64,000 nt of DNA from Candidatus Binatia bacterium (GCA_029243485.1 JAQWRY010000072.1:98282-162281); one strand, 5' to 3'; positions 47,046 through 54,956 are shown, counted from the first letter of the stretch. Numbers and translations are program-made. The notes: a model not told the origin generated them from the sequence alone.

Positions 47046-47630
47046 ATGTCGTCCGCTCTCCGCTCGGTCGTATCCCTCGTCGTCATCGCCGCTTCGGCGC
47101 TCGCGACCTGGGTAGCGGTCGGCCTTCAGCCGCCGCCGCCGCTCCCGCCTGGCGAGCAGGTGGAGTCGGTGTTCGGATTCGATACGGACGCCGTCGTTGG
47201 AATCTCGGTGCGGACCTGGCAGGGCGCGCTTCGCGCCGTCCGCAGCGACGGCCACTGGCAGGTGGTGATCCTCGAACTGGCCCCGCAGGTCGCCCCGTCC
47301 GAATCGGTTCCGCCGCCGGGCCAGGCTGCGATCGATGCGGCCATGGATGTCCTCGTGCGCGACGTCGTGGGATTGCCCGAAGTGAACAGCTTCGAGAGCG
47401 CCGCCCCCCTCGCGGAATTCGGCCTCGACACCCCCGACGCCTCGATCTCCCTCACCCTGGCCTCCGGCGCGACGACGACCTTGGAAATCGGCGCCCGCAC
47501 CACCAGCGCCGCCGGCCTCTACGCCCGCCTCCGCTCGTCCCCCGAAATCCTCCAAATCGGCGGCCTCCTCCTCACCCAAACCCGCACCGCCTTCTTCCAC
47601 CTCCGAGGGTTGGGAGGGGACGTTGGTTAG
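47046..47630 (+). CDS. DUF4340-like protein, 3' end formed by an inverted repeat
   Basis: A 194-residue protein: signal-anchor (SVVSLVVIAASALATWVAVG), a proline-rich stretch, and one DUF4340-like beta module (VVGISVRTWQGALRAVRSDG, LPEVNSFESAAPLAEFGLDT, ISLTLASGATTTLEIGARTT). DUF4340 proteins in Gld-like operons are usually longer, often 300 residues or more. The last residues GGDVG and the TAG stop are encoded by the left arm of the 47616-47727 inverted repeat, so the native C-terminus has probably been lost or replaced. It may still be functional as a short form. Confidence 0.7.
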   Translation: MSSALRSVVSLVVIAASALATWVAVGLQPPPPLPPGEQVESVFGFDTDAVVGISVRTWQGALRAVRSDGHWQVVILELAPQVAPSESVPPPGQAAIDAAMDVLVRDVVGLPEVNSFESAAPLAEFGLDTPDASISLTLASGATTTLEIGARTTSAAGLYARLRSSPEILQIGGLLLTQTRTAFFHLRGLGGDVG

Positions 47631-47727
47631 TCTCGCCCTTTTTGTTTAGTCGCGGCGACCAGCGTTTCGGGGCGAGGCCAAAGCGCGGCGCGACTAAACA
47701 AAAAGGGCGAGACTAACCAACGTCCCC
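47616..47727. repeat. Dispersed inverted-repeat element, copy 1 (39-bp perfect arms)
   Basis: Arms 47616-47654 and 47689-47727 are perfect reverse complements: GGGGACGTTGGTTAGTCTCG continues into CCCTTTTTGTTTAGTCGCG. The 34-base spacer is GC-rich. A second copy (62000-62111) and a partial third (63941-64000) share the arms, but not the spacer. No transposase is present. It resembles a REP/MITE-type element mobilised in trans. It supplies the stop codons of both convergent neighbours (TAG at 47628-47630 and, on the minus strand, 47713-47715). Confidence 0.9.
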
Positions 47728-48876
47728 GACTGTCTGGGGCCGGGACTCGAGGTGGTCGACGCGGGGGCCTTGGGCGAGCCAGTCGGAGGCGGCGCGGAGG
47801 CCGGCGCGGTACATGTCGCGCATCATGCTGCGTTGGAAGTTCAAGTAGGAGCCGGCGCTGAAGAGGTTGCGGTCGTGGGTGGGGCGGATGGCTTCGTACA
47901 GCTTCACGTCGCGGTAGGGGCTGCCGTCGACGTGGGCGAGGCGGTTGCGGTCGAGGAGCAGCATGCGGTCGACGTTGTAGGCGTTCTCAAGGAATGCATC
48001 GAGCGTGCGTTCGAGGGCGCGTCCCATGTTGGTGAGCTCTTCGTCCTGTTTGTCGCCTTCGGTCACGAGAACGGTCACGATCTGATCGGCGCCCAGCGCT
48101 ACCGCTGGAGCGAGCGGCGTGTTCACGAGGAGGCCGCCGTCCCACAGGAGGTGGGATCCGATCGTGATCGGGTTGAAGAGCAAGGGAATGCTGGCACTCG
48201 CCATCAGCATGTCGACCGTGATCGCCGGGACGACGACGTACTCGGATGCGGGCACCGCCGGGACCGGGCCCGTAACGTAGCGCACGACCCGCCGGGTATT
48301 GATATCGACAGCGTTGATCGCGAGCCGCCGCTCCGCGGGGATGCGGGTGCCGCCGAACACACCGATCAGTCGATCGCGCAGCTCGGCCGTGTCTACGAGG
48401 AACGGTTCTTCGATTCCGTCGAGGATCCGGCTCACGACGTCGAAACGGCTCGTGAGTAGGTAGTCCATCGTGAGCGCCGCAAGGCTTCCCATCCGCGGAG
48501 GCCAGTAGTGGCGGGCGCGCTGGCCGAGTCGGGTGAGGTCCTCGGGGAGTCGCATCGGAAGCTGCGCGATTTCCTGGGCGAGCGTTTTCACGATGGCGAC
48601 GGCGCCCGACTCGAACAACTTCGCGCTGGCCCGAACCGGTGGGTCGTCCGCCAGGCCGAACCAGAATTCCATGATCTCGACCGGTGACAGCCCGCACGCG
48701 ATCATCGCCGCGTTGAGTGCTCCGGCGGACGTGCCGCTCAGCACCGCCGGGCCGTCGGCAAACCTCTCGTCGCGCAGGAGTCGTTCGTAGACGCCGACTT
48801 GAAAGGGACCACGGGCTCCGCCTCCGGAAAGGACGAGGCCTAGCTTCTCGCCGCCGCGGGCGCTCTGGGAAGACAC
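47713..48876 (-). CDS. Patatin-like phospholipase
   Basis: A 387-residue lipid acyl hydrolase with the Ser-Asp dyad. Oxyanion motif LGLVLSGGGARGPFQVGVYE, nucleophile S50 in VLSGTSAGALNAAMIACGL, and catalytic Asp in HLLWDGGLLVNTPLAPAVAL. GTG 48876 gives the usual N-terminus; a longer frame to 49272 adds arginine/glutamate-rich sequence unlike the family. The last residues TVGDVG and the stop lie in the right arm of the inverted repeat. No signal peptide, so probably cytoplasmic or exported by another route. Confidence 0.88.
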   Translation of the reverse strand: MSSQSARGGEKLGLVLSGGGARGPFQVGVYERLLRDERFADGPAVLSGTSAGALNAAMIACGLSPVEIMEFWFGLADDPPVRASAKLFESGAVAIVKTLAQEIAQLPMRLPEDLTRLGQRARHYWPPRMGSLAALTMDYLLTSRFDVVSRILDGIEEPFLVDTAELRDRLIGVFGGTRIPAERRLAINAVDINTRRVVRYVTGPVPAVPASEYVVVPAITVDMLMASASIPLLFNPITIGSHLLWDGGLLVNTPLAPAVALGADQIVTVLVTEGDKQDEELTNMGRALERTLDAFLENAYNVDRMLLLDRNRLAHVDGSPYRDVKLYEAIRPTHDRNLFSAGSYLNFQRSMMRDMYRAGLRAASDWLAQGPRVDHLESRPQTVGDVG

Positions 48877-48966
48877 GATCTTCTCAATATGGCGGAAGCG
48901 CGGGGCTGTTTCACGTCGTGAGGGGAGTCCGTCGCCGTGGCGCTCCGTGTATAGTGTGGCCGGCGG

Positions 48967-49740
48967 ATGACGATTTTCCTCTTGGCCCTGTTCCTGGCAA
49001 CCCTCAGCGTTCTCGCGCTCGCCCGGTGGCATCCCGCCGCGATCGAACCGTTCCCCACGGGCTCGCGCAGAGCACTCGCCCTGGCACTCCTCACATTGAC
49101 GCTCGCGCTGGCGTGTTTCGCTCCGCTTCTCGAGTACCCGGACACGGATCCCAACATGGAGATCCCGGATCTCCCGTTCGGAGCCCTGTTTCTCGGCCAC
49201 GGACTGCTTGCGAGCTTTCTGCTCCTTTGGTGGATCCTCGCCGGACGCCCGCCGCTCCGCGAGTACCTCCACCTAAATTTTGGCGACTTGCGCGACTCTT
49301 TGCGACTCGGTGCGGCCGCAGGGGCCGCCGGCTGGGCCGTGACGATGACGACGATGGCTGTCGTCGGGACCCTCGCAGTCACCCTGGAGCCGGGGTCCCT
49401 CCCGCAGGACGGGGATATTCCCTCCACGGTCCGCATCATCGTGGAGCTCGCCTGGTACGAACGACTTCTCCTCGTTCTCTCGGCCGGCATCGTCGAGGAG
49501 GCGTTCTTCCGCTCCTTCCTGCAGACGCGGTGCGGTCTGATTCTGTCGAGCGTGCTCTTTACCACGAGCCACATGAGCTACGGGCTTCCCCTCATGCTGG
49601 TGGGCGTTTTTGCGGTGTCGGTGGTGTTCGGACTCGTGTTTCGAGCGCGTCGCGACGTGCTGCCGTGCATGGTGGCGCACTCCGTCTTCGATGGGATCCA
49701 GCTTTTCCTGATCTTGCCGGCCGTGGTCGCCGGAAGTTAG
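48967..49740 (+). CDS. CPBP-family intramembrane metalloprotease
   Basis: A 257-residue protein with seven or eight helices and the CPBP (CAAX protease/Abi) motifs: EExxxR in GIVEEAFFRSFLQTR, the second motif histidine in FTTSHMSYGLPLMLVG, and MVAHSVFDGIQ. Such proteases act on membrane substrates in signalling, peptide maturation or phage defence. ATG 48967, divergent from the patatin gene (90 bp between). Confidence 0.85.
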   Translation: MTIFLLALFLATLSVLALARWHPAAIEPFPTGSRRALALALLTLTLALACFAPLLEYPDTDPNMEIPDLPFGALFLGHGLLASFLLLWWILAGRPPLREYLHLNFGDLRDSLRLGAAAGAAGWAVTMTTMAVVGTLAVTLEPGSLPQDGDIPSTVRIIVELAWYERLLLVLSAGIVEEAFFRSFLQTRCGLILSSVLFTTSHMSYGLPLMLVGVFAVSVVFGLVFRARRDVLPCMVAHSVFDGIQLFLILPAVVAGS

Positions 49741-49753
49741 TCTTGGAAGAGCG

Positions 49754-50047
49754 ATGTCCGATCCTGCGCCTTTCCTCGTCCCCGTCGACGACAGCCAGAT
49801 TCGCGCCGAGCGGGCCAAGGCTCGCGAGTTGCGGCGCAGTGCCTGGTGGAAACAGAAGCGTTCGAGCGGACGTTGCCACTACTGCGACGCACAGGTCGGC
49901 GCGCACGAGCTCACGATGGATCACAAGGTCCCGATCATCCGCGGTGGCCGCACCACCAAGGGCAACGTCGTCCCGGCCTGCAAGCCGTGCAACGACGCGA
50001 AGAAGCACAGCCTGCCGACGGAGTGGTCGCCCGAGGGTGAGACCTGA
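49754..50047 (+). CDS. HNH endonuclease-family protein
   Basis: A 97-residue protein with the HNH fold: CHYCDAQVGAHELTMDHKVP (zinc Cys pair plus DH), IIRGGRTTKGNVVPACKPCN (N and second Cys pair) and DAKKHSLPTEW. Small solitary HNH proteins like this are widespread and of unknown role. It lies 13 bp after the protease gene and its stop abuts the Nudix start, so it belongs to a plus-strand operon. Confidence 0.85.
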   Translation: MSDPAPFLVPVDDSQIRAERAKARELRRSAWWKQKRSSGRCHYCDAQVGAHELTMDHKVPIIRGGRTTKGNVVPACKPCNDAKKHSLPTEWSPEGET

Positions 50048-50659
50048 ATGCCGATCGAGTTGCTGAATTCGATTGGTGAGCGGCTTCGCCAGCGGGATCC
50101 GCACGTGGTCGATCTCGAGGTCTCGCGACGCGCTGCGGTTGCGATGACCCTTGCGCCGTCCGGCGACGATCTCGCCGTGCTGCTCATTCGCCGCGCCGAG
50201 CACGAAAGCGATCCGTGGTCCGGACACATGGCCTTCCCCGGTGGTCACAGTGATCCGACCGATGCCACGCTCGCCGACACGGCGATTCGCGAAACCCTCG
50301 AAGAAGTCGGAATCGATCTGGCGAGGCACGGCCAGCTGGTCTCGCGACTCGATGACGTTCAAGCCCATGCACGAGGTCACGCGCTCGACATGGTCGTCAC
50401 CCCGTTCCTCTTCTCTCTCGATCATCCGCATCCCACGACGATCGACGAGAGCGAAGTCGCCGACGCTATCTGGATTCCGCTCCAAGTCTTCCGCGATGAG
50501 CGCTTCCACGGCACGACCCCGATCGCCCGGGGCGATTTCCGCGCGGACTTCCCGGCGTTCCTCTACGAGGGGAACACCGTGTGGGGCATGACCTACCGAA
50601 TGATCCGCGAGTTCCTCCGTGCAGCTCTGCCGGAAGACGAGGCTACCACGGACGCGTGA
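50048..50659 (+). CDS. Nudix hydrolase, coenzyme A pyrophosphatase-like
   Basis: A 203-residue Nudix protein. The NUDT7/CoA-type signature is LIRRAEHESDPWSGHMAFPG followed by GHSDPTDATLADTAIRETLE EVGID (shown in two parts), with the REtxEEvG core intact. CoA pyrophosphatases clear CoA derivatives. Its stop overlaps the RNA-ligase-like gene (GTGA). Confidence 0.88.
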   Translation: MPIELLNSIGERLRQRDPHVVDLEVSRRAAVAMTLAPSGDDLAVLLIRRAEHESDPWSGHMAFPGGHSDPTDATLADTAIRETLEEVGIDLARHGQLVSRLDDVQAHARGHALDMVVTPFLFSLDHPHPTTIDESEVADAIWIPLQVFRDERFHGTTPIARGDFRADFPAFLYEGNTVWGMTYRMIREFLRAALPEDEATTDA

Positions 50660-51204
50660 TCCGACTCTTCGTGAGTCTGGAGATGCCCGCCCTGGTGCGG
50701 GAGCGATTGAAGCTCCTGTGCTGCGACCTGCCGGGCGCCCGGTGGGCGAACCCCGATCAGCTCCACCTGACGATTCGGTTCATCGGCGAAGTGGAGGAGC
50801 CTGCCTTCGAAGAGATCCGGGAAGCACTCGACCGTGTGAAGATGGATCCATTCGACCTCGAGATCCGCGGTGTAGGCCACTTTCCTCCTCGGGGGCAAGC
50901 GAAGACACTCTGGGCGGGGACCCCGCGCAGTGAGCCACTGCAGCTTCTCCACGGGCTTGTGGACAGCGCACTCGTCCGTGCCGGCCTTGCGCCCGAGGGA
51001 AGGAAGTTCGCCCCGCACATCACCCTGGGGCGGCTTCGGGGCGCACCCGCCCGAGCCGTCGCGAGCTTCCTGGCTCAGAACGCCCTTTTTCGGGAGGGCC
51101 CGATTCGCGTGGATCGGTTCTGGCTGTACTCCTCTCAGCTTTCCGCGAAGCATGCCGTCCACCGGCCCGAGGCGGAGTACCCGCTCGGCGGCGCCTTGGT
51201 ATAG
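50656..51204 (+). CDS. thpR: 2'-5' RNA ligase family protein (RNA 2',3'-cyclic phosphodiesterase)
   Basis: A 182-residue 2H phosphoesterase. Both HxT motifs are present: QLHLTIRFIGEVEEPAFEEI and FAPHITLGRLRGAP. It opens RNA 2',3'-cyclic phosphates to 2'-phosphomonoesters and can ligate 2'-5' links. GTG 50656 gives a start of VIRLFVSLEMPALVRERLKL, typical of ThpR. Translationally coupled to the Nudix gene. Confidence 0.88.
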   Translation: MIRLFVSLEMPALVRERLKLLCCDLPGARWANPDQLHLTIRFIGEVEEPAFEEIREALDRVKMDPFDLEIRGVGHFPPRGQAKTLWAGTPRSEPLQLLHGLVDSALVRAGLAPEGRKFAPHITLGRLRGAPARAVASFLAQNALFREGPIRVDRFWLYSSQLSAKHAVHRPEAEYPLGGALV

Positions 51205-51212
51205 GTAGGATC

Positions 51213-51899
51213 GTGTTCTCGCCTGATCTCCAAGCTCTCGTCTTCGATTTCGATCGCACCCTGGCGCCTCTCGGGAACTTCGTGAAGTGGCGTGAGGCGC
51301 TTCCCCTGATGCGCGAACGCTACGTGGCGCACGGCGTTCCCGAAGATCATCTCGATGGCGCACCCCGCGGTTGCTTCGGCCTGTACGGACACGTCGCGCG
51401 AGGTGATCACCTCGAAGCCGATACGCTGCTGCGGGCGCAGACGGAGGTGTCCGAGATCCTCGCCAAGTTCGAAGCCGTGGGGATCGGCAAGGTGGAGCTG
51501 TTCGACGGTGCCGCGGAGATGTTGCGCGCTCTGCCGGCGATCGGACTCCGTGCCGGCATCGTGAGCTCCAACCCGGAGTGGGTCATCCGCGACGTTCTCG
51601 AGCACCGCGGCGTGGCTGGCAGCTTCGAGGCCATCGTCGGACGTGACGGCCTCGATCACATCAAGCCCGCGCCCGAGGGCATGCTCCTGTGTTGTGAACG
51701 ACTCGGCGTCACGCCGGCGCACTGCCTAGGCGTCGGCGACAACGCCGGTGATATCGAGGCGTCTCGTTCCGCCGGCATGCCTGCGGTGGGTGTGGCGACC
51801 GGTGTCTCGGAGGAGCCTGATCTCCTCGCTGCGGGCGCGCTCGCCGTCTACGACGGGATCCCCTCGTTCCACGCCGCGCTTACGGCCTGGAAGAAGTAG
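51213..51899 (+). CDS. HAD-superfamily phosphatase
   Basis: A 228-residue haloacid dehalogenase-like hydrolase, PGP/Gph-like. Motif I ALVFDFDRTLAPLGNFVKWR, motif II RAGIVSSNPEWVIRDV, motif III lysine in DHIKPAPEGMLLCC, motif IV LGVGDNAGDIEASRSAGMPA. GTG start, 8 bp after thpR. Likely a small-molecule phosphatase such as phosphoglycolate or nucleotide phosphatase. Confidence 0.88.
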   Translation: MFSPDLQALVFDFDRTLAPLGNFVKWREALPLMRERYVAHGVPEDHLDGAPRGCFGLYGHVARGDHLEADTLLRAQTEVSEILAKFEAVGIGKVELFDGAAEMLRALPAIGLRAGIVSSNPEWVIRDVLEHRGVAGSFEAIVGRDGLDHIKPAPEGMLLCCERLGVTPAHCLGVGDNAGDIEASRSAGMPAVGVATGVSEEPDLLAAGALAVYDGIPSFHAALTAWKK

Positions 51900-51905
51900 C
51901 TCCCG

Positions 51906-52580
51906 TCAGTCGTTGCGCCAGGCGCGCAGGAGCAGCAGGCCGATCGCGCAGCTCGCGCCGATCCCGATCACCACGGGCGAGTAGTGCCAGATCACCACGT
52001 GCCAGAAGTTGTCGACCGGACACACGACGCGCATCGTGGCGGCGGCAATCAGAAACGCGGCGAGCCCTGCGAGGCCTCCGGACACGACCGGCACGAGGGT
52101 CGCGCCTCGCCGTGCGAAGAAGAGTAGCGTGGCCCAGGGCACGATGGCCACGCCCAGCGTTTCGACCGCGCACCGCATTCCCCAGGGAGCGTTGGCGATG
52201 CTTCGCGCGGTGCCCGGCATCTCCTGGTAGAGGCACACGAACGACGCCAGGAGGAACCCGAGCGCGAGCGCCACGGCGCCGCTGCTCGGTTCGCGGCCGG
52301 GCATGGCTGCCAGCAGCGCCATCGCCGCGGAGAGGCCGCCGGTCGTGATCAGAAGGGTCAGCTCCAGCAGGAAGAGCGGGTTCGCCAGCTGGCCCATGAT
52401 GTCCATCCGGAGTGCCAGGCTCGCGACGAGCCCGAAGACGAGCAGTTCGACGGCGAGCCAGAACCCGAGATGCGTGCCGGGGGACCAGACACGTTCTACC
52501 GGTTCGAGGTCGGCGACCAGGTCGTCGAGCAGGGACTCGGTGCTACCGGAATCGTCGTGGGGGGTGTTGGCCACCGTCAC
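51906..52580 (-). CDS. nrsF: NrsF-like (DUF1109) membrane anti-sigma factor
   Basis: A 224-residue inner-membrane protein with six helices (FWLAVELLVFGLVASLALRM, LLELTLLITTGGLSAAMALL, AVALALGFLLASFVCLY, ...) and a soluble N-terminus (LLDDLVADLEPVERVW). The RVVCPVDNFWHVVIWHYSPV segment before the last helix is diagnostic of NrsF/DUF1109. In Caulobacter, NrsF holds sigma factor SigF inactive until oxidative or metal stress. It overlaps the sigma gene by 4 bases. Confidence 0.8.
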   Translation of the reverse strand: MTVANTPHDDSGSTESLLDDLVADLEPVERVWSPGTHLGFWLAVELLVFGLVASLALRMDIMGQLANPLFLLELTLLITTGGLSAAMALLAAMPGREPSSGAVALALGFLLASFVCLYQEMPGTARSIANAPWGMRCAVETLGVAIVPWATLLFFARRGATLVPVVSGGLAGLAAFLIAAATMRVVCPVDNFWHVVIWHYSPVVIGIGASCAIGLLLLRAWRND

Positions 52581-53152
52581 CCCTCTCCGTCGCGTTCATC
52601 TTCGTGTCCGATGAACGCCTTCACGAATCGGTAGGACCGGTGTGCGCGCACGCGCAGCGTCCCGGCAGAGACGCCCGCCCGTTCGGCGGCGGCTTCCACG
52701 GACAGTCCCTCGATCTTGAGCATCGAAAACGCTTCTCGCTGCGCGTCCGGGAGCTGTTCGAGCGCGGCGGCAAGCGGCGCGTCGCTGGTCTCCGCACCGG
52801 CGGCGACCTCTGGGAGCTCTCCGGTGAGGACTTCGCGCTTGCCGCGGGTCGAGCGTTTGCGGCCATGGTCGATCGTCGTGTTGCGCGCGATCGCGTACAT
52901 CCACGGCTCGAAGGGCCGACTTGCGTCGTAGGTGTGTCGCGCACGGTGGATCATCAACAGAACGTCCTGGACGATGTCTTCCACCTCCTGCGGATCGTGG
53001 ACCCGCCGGCGGACGAACCGGATCAGGTCGGCGTGGATGTCGTTCAGGAGGGTACGGTAGGCATCGCGATCGCCGGCCTGCGCCTTCCCCATCCACTCTG
53101 CCCGCTGGCCACGCTCTGTGTCCGAGGCGTTTTTCTCTTCTACCGAGTCCAT
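52577..53152 (-). CDS. sigF: ECF-type sigma factor, SigF-like
   Basis: A 191-residue sigma-70 family ECF factor. Region 2 is AYRTLLNDIHADLIRFVRRR, VHDPQEVEDIVQDVLLMIHR, FEPWMYAIARNTTIDHGRKR; region 4 is EQLPDAQREAFSMLKIEGLS, VEAAAERAGVSAGTLRVRAH. ATG 53152 is chosen by length; the frame continues upstream without sigma-like sequence. Encoded with NrsF as in SigF-NrsF switches that control bufferin operons. Divergent from the YceI-like/bufferin remnants. Confidence 0.9.
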   Translation of the reverse strand: MDSVEEKNASDTERGQRAEWMGKAQAGDRDAYRTLLNDIHADLIRFVRRRVHDPQEVEDIVQDVLLMIHRARHTYDASRPFEPWMYAIARNTTIDHGRKRSTRGKREVLTGELPEVAAGAETSDAPLAAALEQLPDAQREAFSMLKIEGLSVEAAAERAGVSAGTLRVRAHRSYRFVKAFIGHEDERDGEG

Positions 53153-53236
53153 ACGTGCCCGAGCCCCGTACGTTACCCGACCCCGCCCGATTCGTCGCCC
53201 CATTTGCCGGATCCGCATTTTTGCATCGGATCGGTC

Positions 53237-53261
53237 GTAACTCACTTTGAGCGCCGCCGTA
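53237..53261 (+). promoter_or_regulatory. Candidate ECF (SigF-type) promoter for the bufferin-like operon
   Basis: GTAACT (53237-53242), 15-base spacer, CGTA (53258-53261), 55 bases before the YceI-like start. ECF promoters carry an AAC-centred -35 and a CGTA/CGAA-type -10, so the fit is reasonable, but such short motifs arise by chance. A near-palindrome with GATCCG/CGGATC arms lies just upstream (53209-53232). Confidence 0.4.
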
Positions 53262-53315
53262 GAGCCTTTAGAACCCGGCATCAGGCGGGCCACACACGCA
53301 GCGAAGGAGCAGGGC

Positions 53316-53777
53316 GTGTGTCACGAAAGAAATCAGAAGAGACCGACCCGGCGGGTGGGATGGGCCCTGGGACTCGCCGTGGCGGCCCTCACGGTGGCCC
53401 CGGTGGGCGCCTGGGCCCGCGAGTTCGCGACGAATGCCGATGCCGGAAACAATTCGATGTCGGCGGTGTTCGGCGCTGCGATCGGTGAGCGCATCATGGC
53501 CGTGAGTTCTGCTGTCGACTGCACACTCGAGGTCGACGAAGCGAAGCTGGTCTGCTCGGCAACGTGTTGTATTCCGCTCGAGTCGATCCAGGTCGACAGT
53601 GAGCCCACGAAGACCGAACATTTTCAGCAGTGGGCGACCAACAAGAAGGGCTCGCCCGCTGAATGTAGCTTCGATCTGGTTCTCGACCCGATCGATCTGA
53701 AGGGGCCCGTGGCTGCAAAGGTGCCGGTCGAGTTCGAGACGACCGGCACTTCACCATCTCTTCGCCAAGGCTCCTGA
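53316..53777 (+). CDS. YceI-like secreted protein, probably truncated
   Basis: A 153-residue exported protein from GTG 53316 with a good GAAGGAG 7 bases upstream. Twin-arginine-like or Sec signal peptide (RRVGWALGLAVAALTVAPVG then AWA). The mature part resembles a YceI-type lipocalin: NNSMSAVFGAAIGERIMAVS, VDCTLEVDEAKLVCSATCCI, TKTEHFQQWATNKKGSPAEC, KVPVEFETTGTSP. It then stops after about 115 residues, shorter than the 170 of the family, and the next bases in other frames suggest a frameshift. It diverges from sigF and leads into the bufferin-like remnants. Confidence 0.5.
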   Translation: MCHERNQKRPTRRVGWALGLAVAALTVAPVGAWAREFATNADAGNNSMSAVFGAAIGERIMAVSSAVDCTLEVDEAKLVCSATCCIPLESIQVDSEPTKTEHFQQWATNKKGSPAECSFDLVLDPIDLKGPVAAKVPVEFETTGTSPSLRQGS

Positions 53778-53792
53778 GGCTTCCGCGAAGCA

Positions 53793-54053
53793 GTGAGGAT
53801 CCGGCATCACGCCGGATCTACAACCACGCGACGCAACGACGCAACGAAGCGTCGGCGAACGAAAAGAGCGAAAAACCAACGAACAAGTTCACCAAGGGGG
53901 ACTCGTCGCAGCGGCGTCAACGAGTGCAAGGGCTACGATGCGTGCGCCGGCGCCGACAACCGGTGCGAGGCGCGGAACGAGTGCAAGGGCCACGGCTGCG
54001 AGGAGCTCAGCAAGGCCGAGTGCGAGGAGAAGGGCGGCAAGATCCTCGAGTAG
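53793..54053 (+). pseudogene. BufA-like Cys-rich RiPP precursor remnant
   Basis: The C-terminal part from about 53919 reads NECKGYDACAGADNRCEARN, then ECKGHGCEELSKAECEEKGG, ending KILE. The ECKG/CAG pattern with six cysteines is that of the BufA (DUF2282-like) bufferin precursors. The 5' part in the same frame is arginine/threonine-rich with no signal peptide. A more likely upstream frame (EKSEKPTNKFTKGD, ending 53902) would need a frameshift between 53902 and 53922 to join. So the core peptide survives but the leader has decayed. It lies between the YceI-like and DUF692 genes, the usual bufferin order. Confidence 0.6.
53798..53818. other. Perfect 8-bp hairpin in the decayed precursor leader
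   Basis: GATCCGGC (53798-53805), loop ATCAC, GCCGGATC (53811-53818). It sits between the YceI-like stop and the Cys-rich core, where a BufA leader should be. It may be an intergenic regulatory hairpin or debris of an insertion. Confidence 0.4.
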
Positions 54054-54091
54054 CATGCCGCTCCCTCACGACGAACAGAGGCAGAAACGAA

Positions 54092-54956
54092 ATGGGCACT
54101 TTACTCGGACAGGGTATCGGTCTTCGCGCCTCTGACTACCCGCTCGTCCTCGATGGTCGTTTCGCGGTCGATTGGTTCGAGGTCATCTCGGAGAACTTCA
54201 TGCTGCGCGGCGGTCGACCCCTGGCGGTTCTGGAGGAGGCACGAACGATGGCGCCGGCAGGACTGTAAGGCGTGTCGCTTTCGATCGGGTCGACGGATCC
54301 GATTCGTGAGGACTACCTCACCGAGCTCCGCTTGCTCACCGATCGGTTCGAGCCGACGATCGTCTCGGATCATCTCTGCTGGGGGAGCATCGGTGGGCAC
54401 TAGGCCCACGATCTCCTTCCGCTGTCGTACACCGAGGAGGCGATCGATCTCATCGTCGGTCGGATCGAGCACGGGCAGGAGCGTCTCGGACGAGGGATTC
54501 TGATGGAGAACGTTTCGAGCTACCTCACGTTCGAGCATTCCGCGGTCCCCGAGTGGGAATTCCTCGCAGCAATCGCCGAGCGGGCCGACTGCGGAATCCT
54601 CCTCAATGTGAACAACGTCTACGTGAGTGCCCGCAATCATCGGTTCGATCCGTTCCAGTATCTGATGGACCTTCCTGCCGGCCGGATCGGGCAAATCCAC
54701 CTGGCGGGGCACACCGACCGAGGCACGCATCTTCTGGACACCTACGACGGGCCCGTGATCCCGCCGGTCTGGGATCTCCACCGGTCCGCCGTCGAGCTTT
54801 TCGGCGCGGTCCCGACCCTGGTGGAATGGGACGACGCTCGAAGCGCTCAGGGCATTCCTCGAACTCGGCCGGTTGGAAGAGGAGTCGGGCCGCGAGTCGG
54901 GCGCACTTCTCCTGCGCTGGCTCGAGGACGGGATCCTGGCGAACTCAGGACACTAG
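54092..54956 (+). pseudogene. DUF692/MNIO enzyme (BufB-like) with two stops and a frameshift
   Basis: The whole span reads as a DUF692 protein in one frame apart from TAA at 54266 (codon 59) and TAG at 54401 (codon 104). Recognised segments: LLGQGIGLRASDYPLVLDGR, FAVDWFEVISENFMLRGGRP, GVSLSIGSTDPIREDYLTEL, TIVSDHLCWGS, HDLLPLSYTEEAIDLIVGRI, ILMENVSSYLTFEHSAVPEW, LLNVNNVYVSARNHRFDPFQ, IGQIHLAGHTDRGTHLLDTY, TLVEWDD. After about 54831 the frame shifts to EALRAFLELGRLEEESGRES and ends at 54956. DUF692 enzymes are multinuclear iron oxidases that modify Cys in bufferin precursors. As sequenced it cannot be made in full. Confidence 0.8.

Noticed and set aside
54266..54403. Alternative genetic code with TAA/TAG as sense codons
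   Set aside because: All other genes in the window use TAA and TAG as normal stops, so genome-wide reassignment is excluded.
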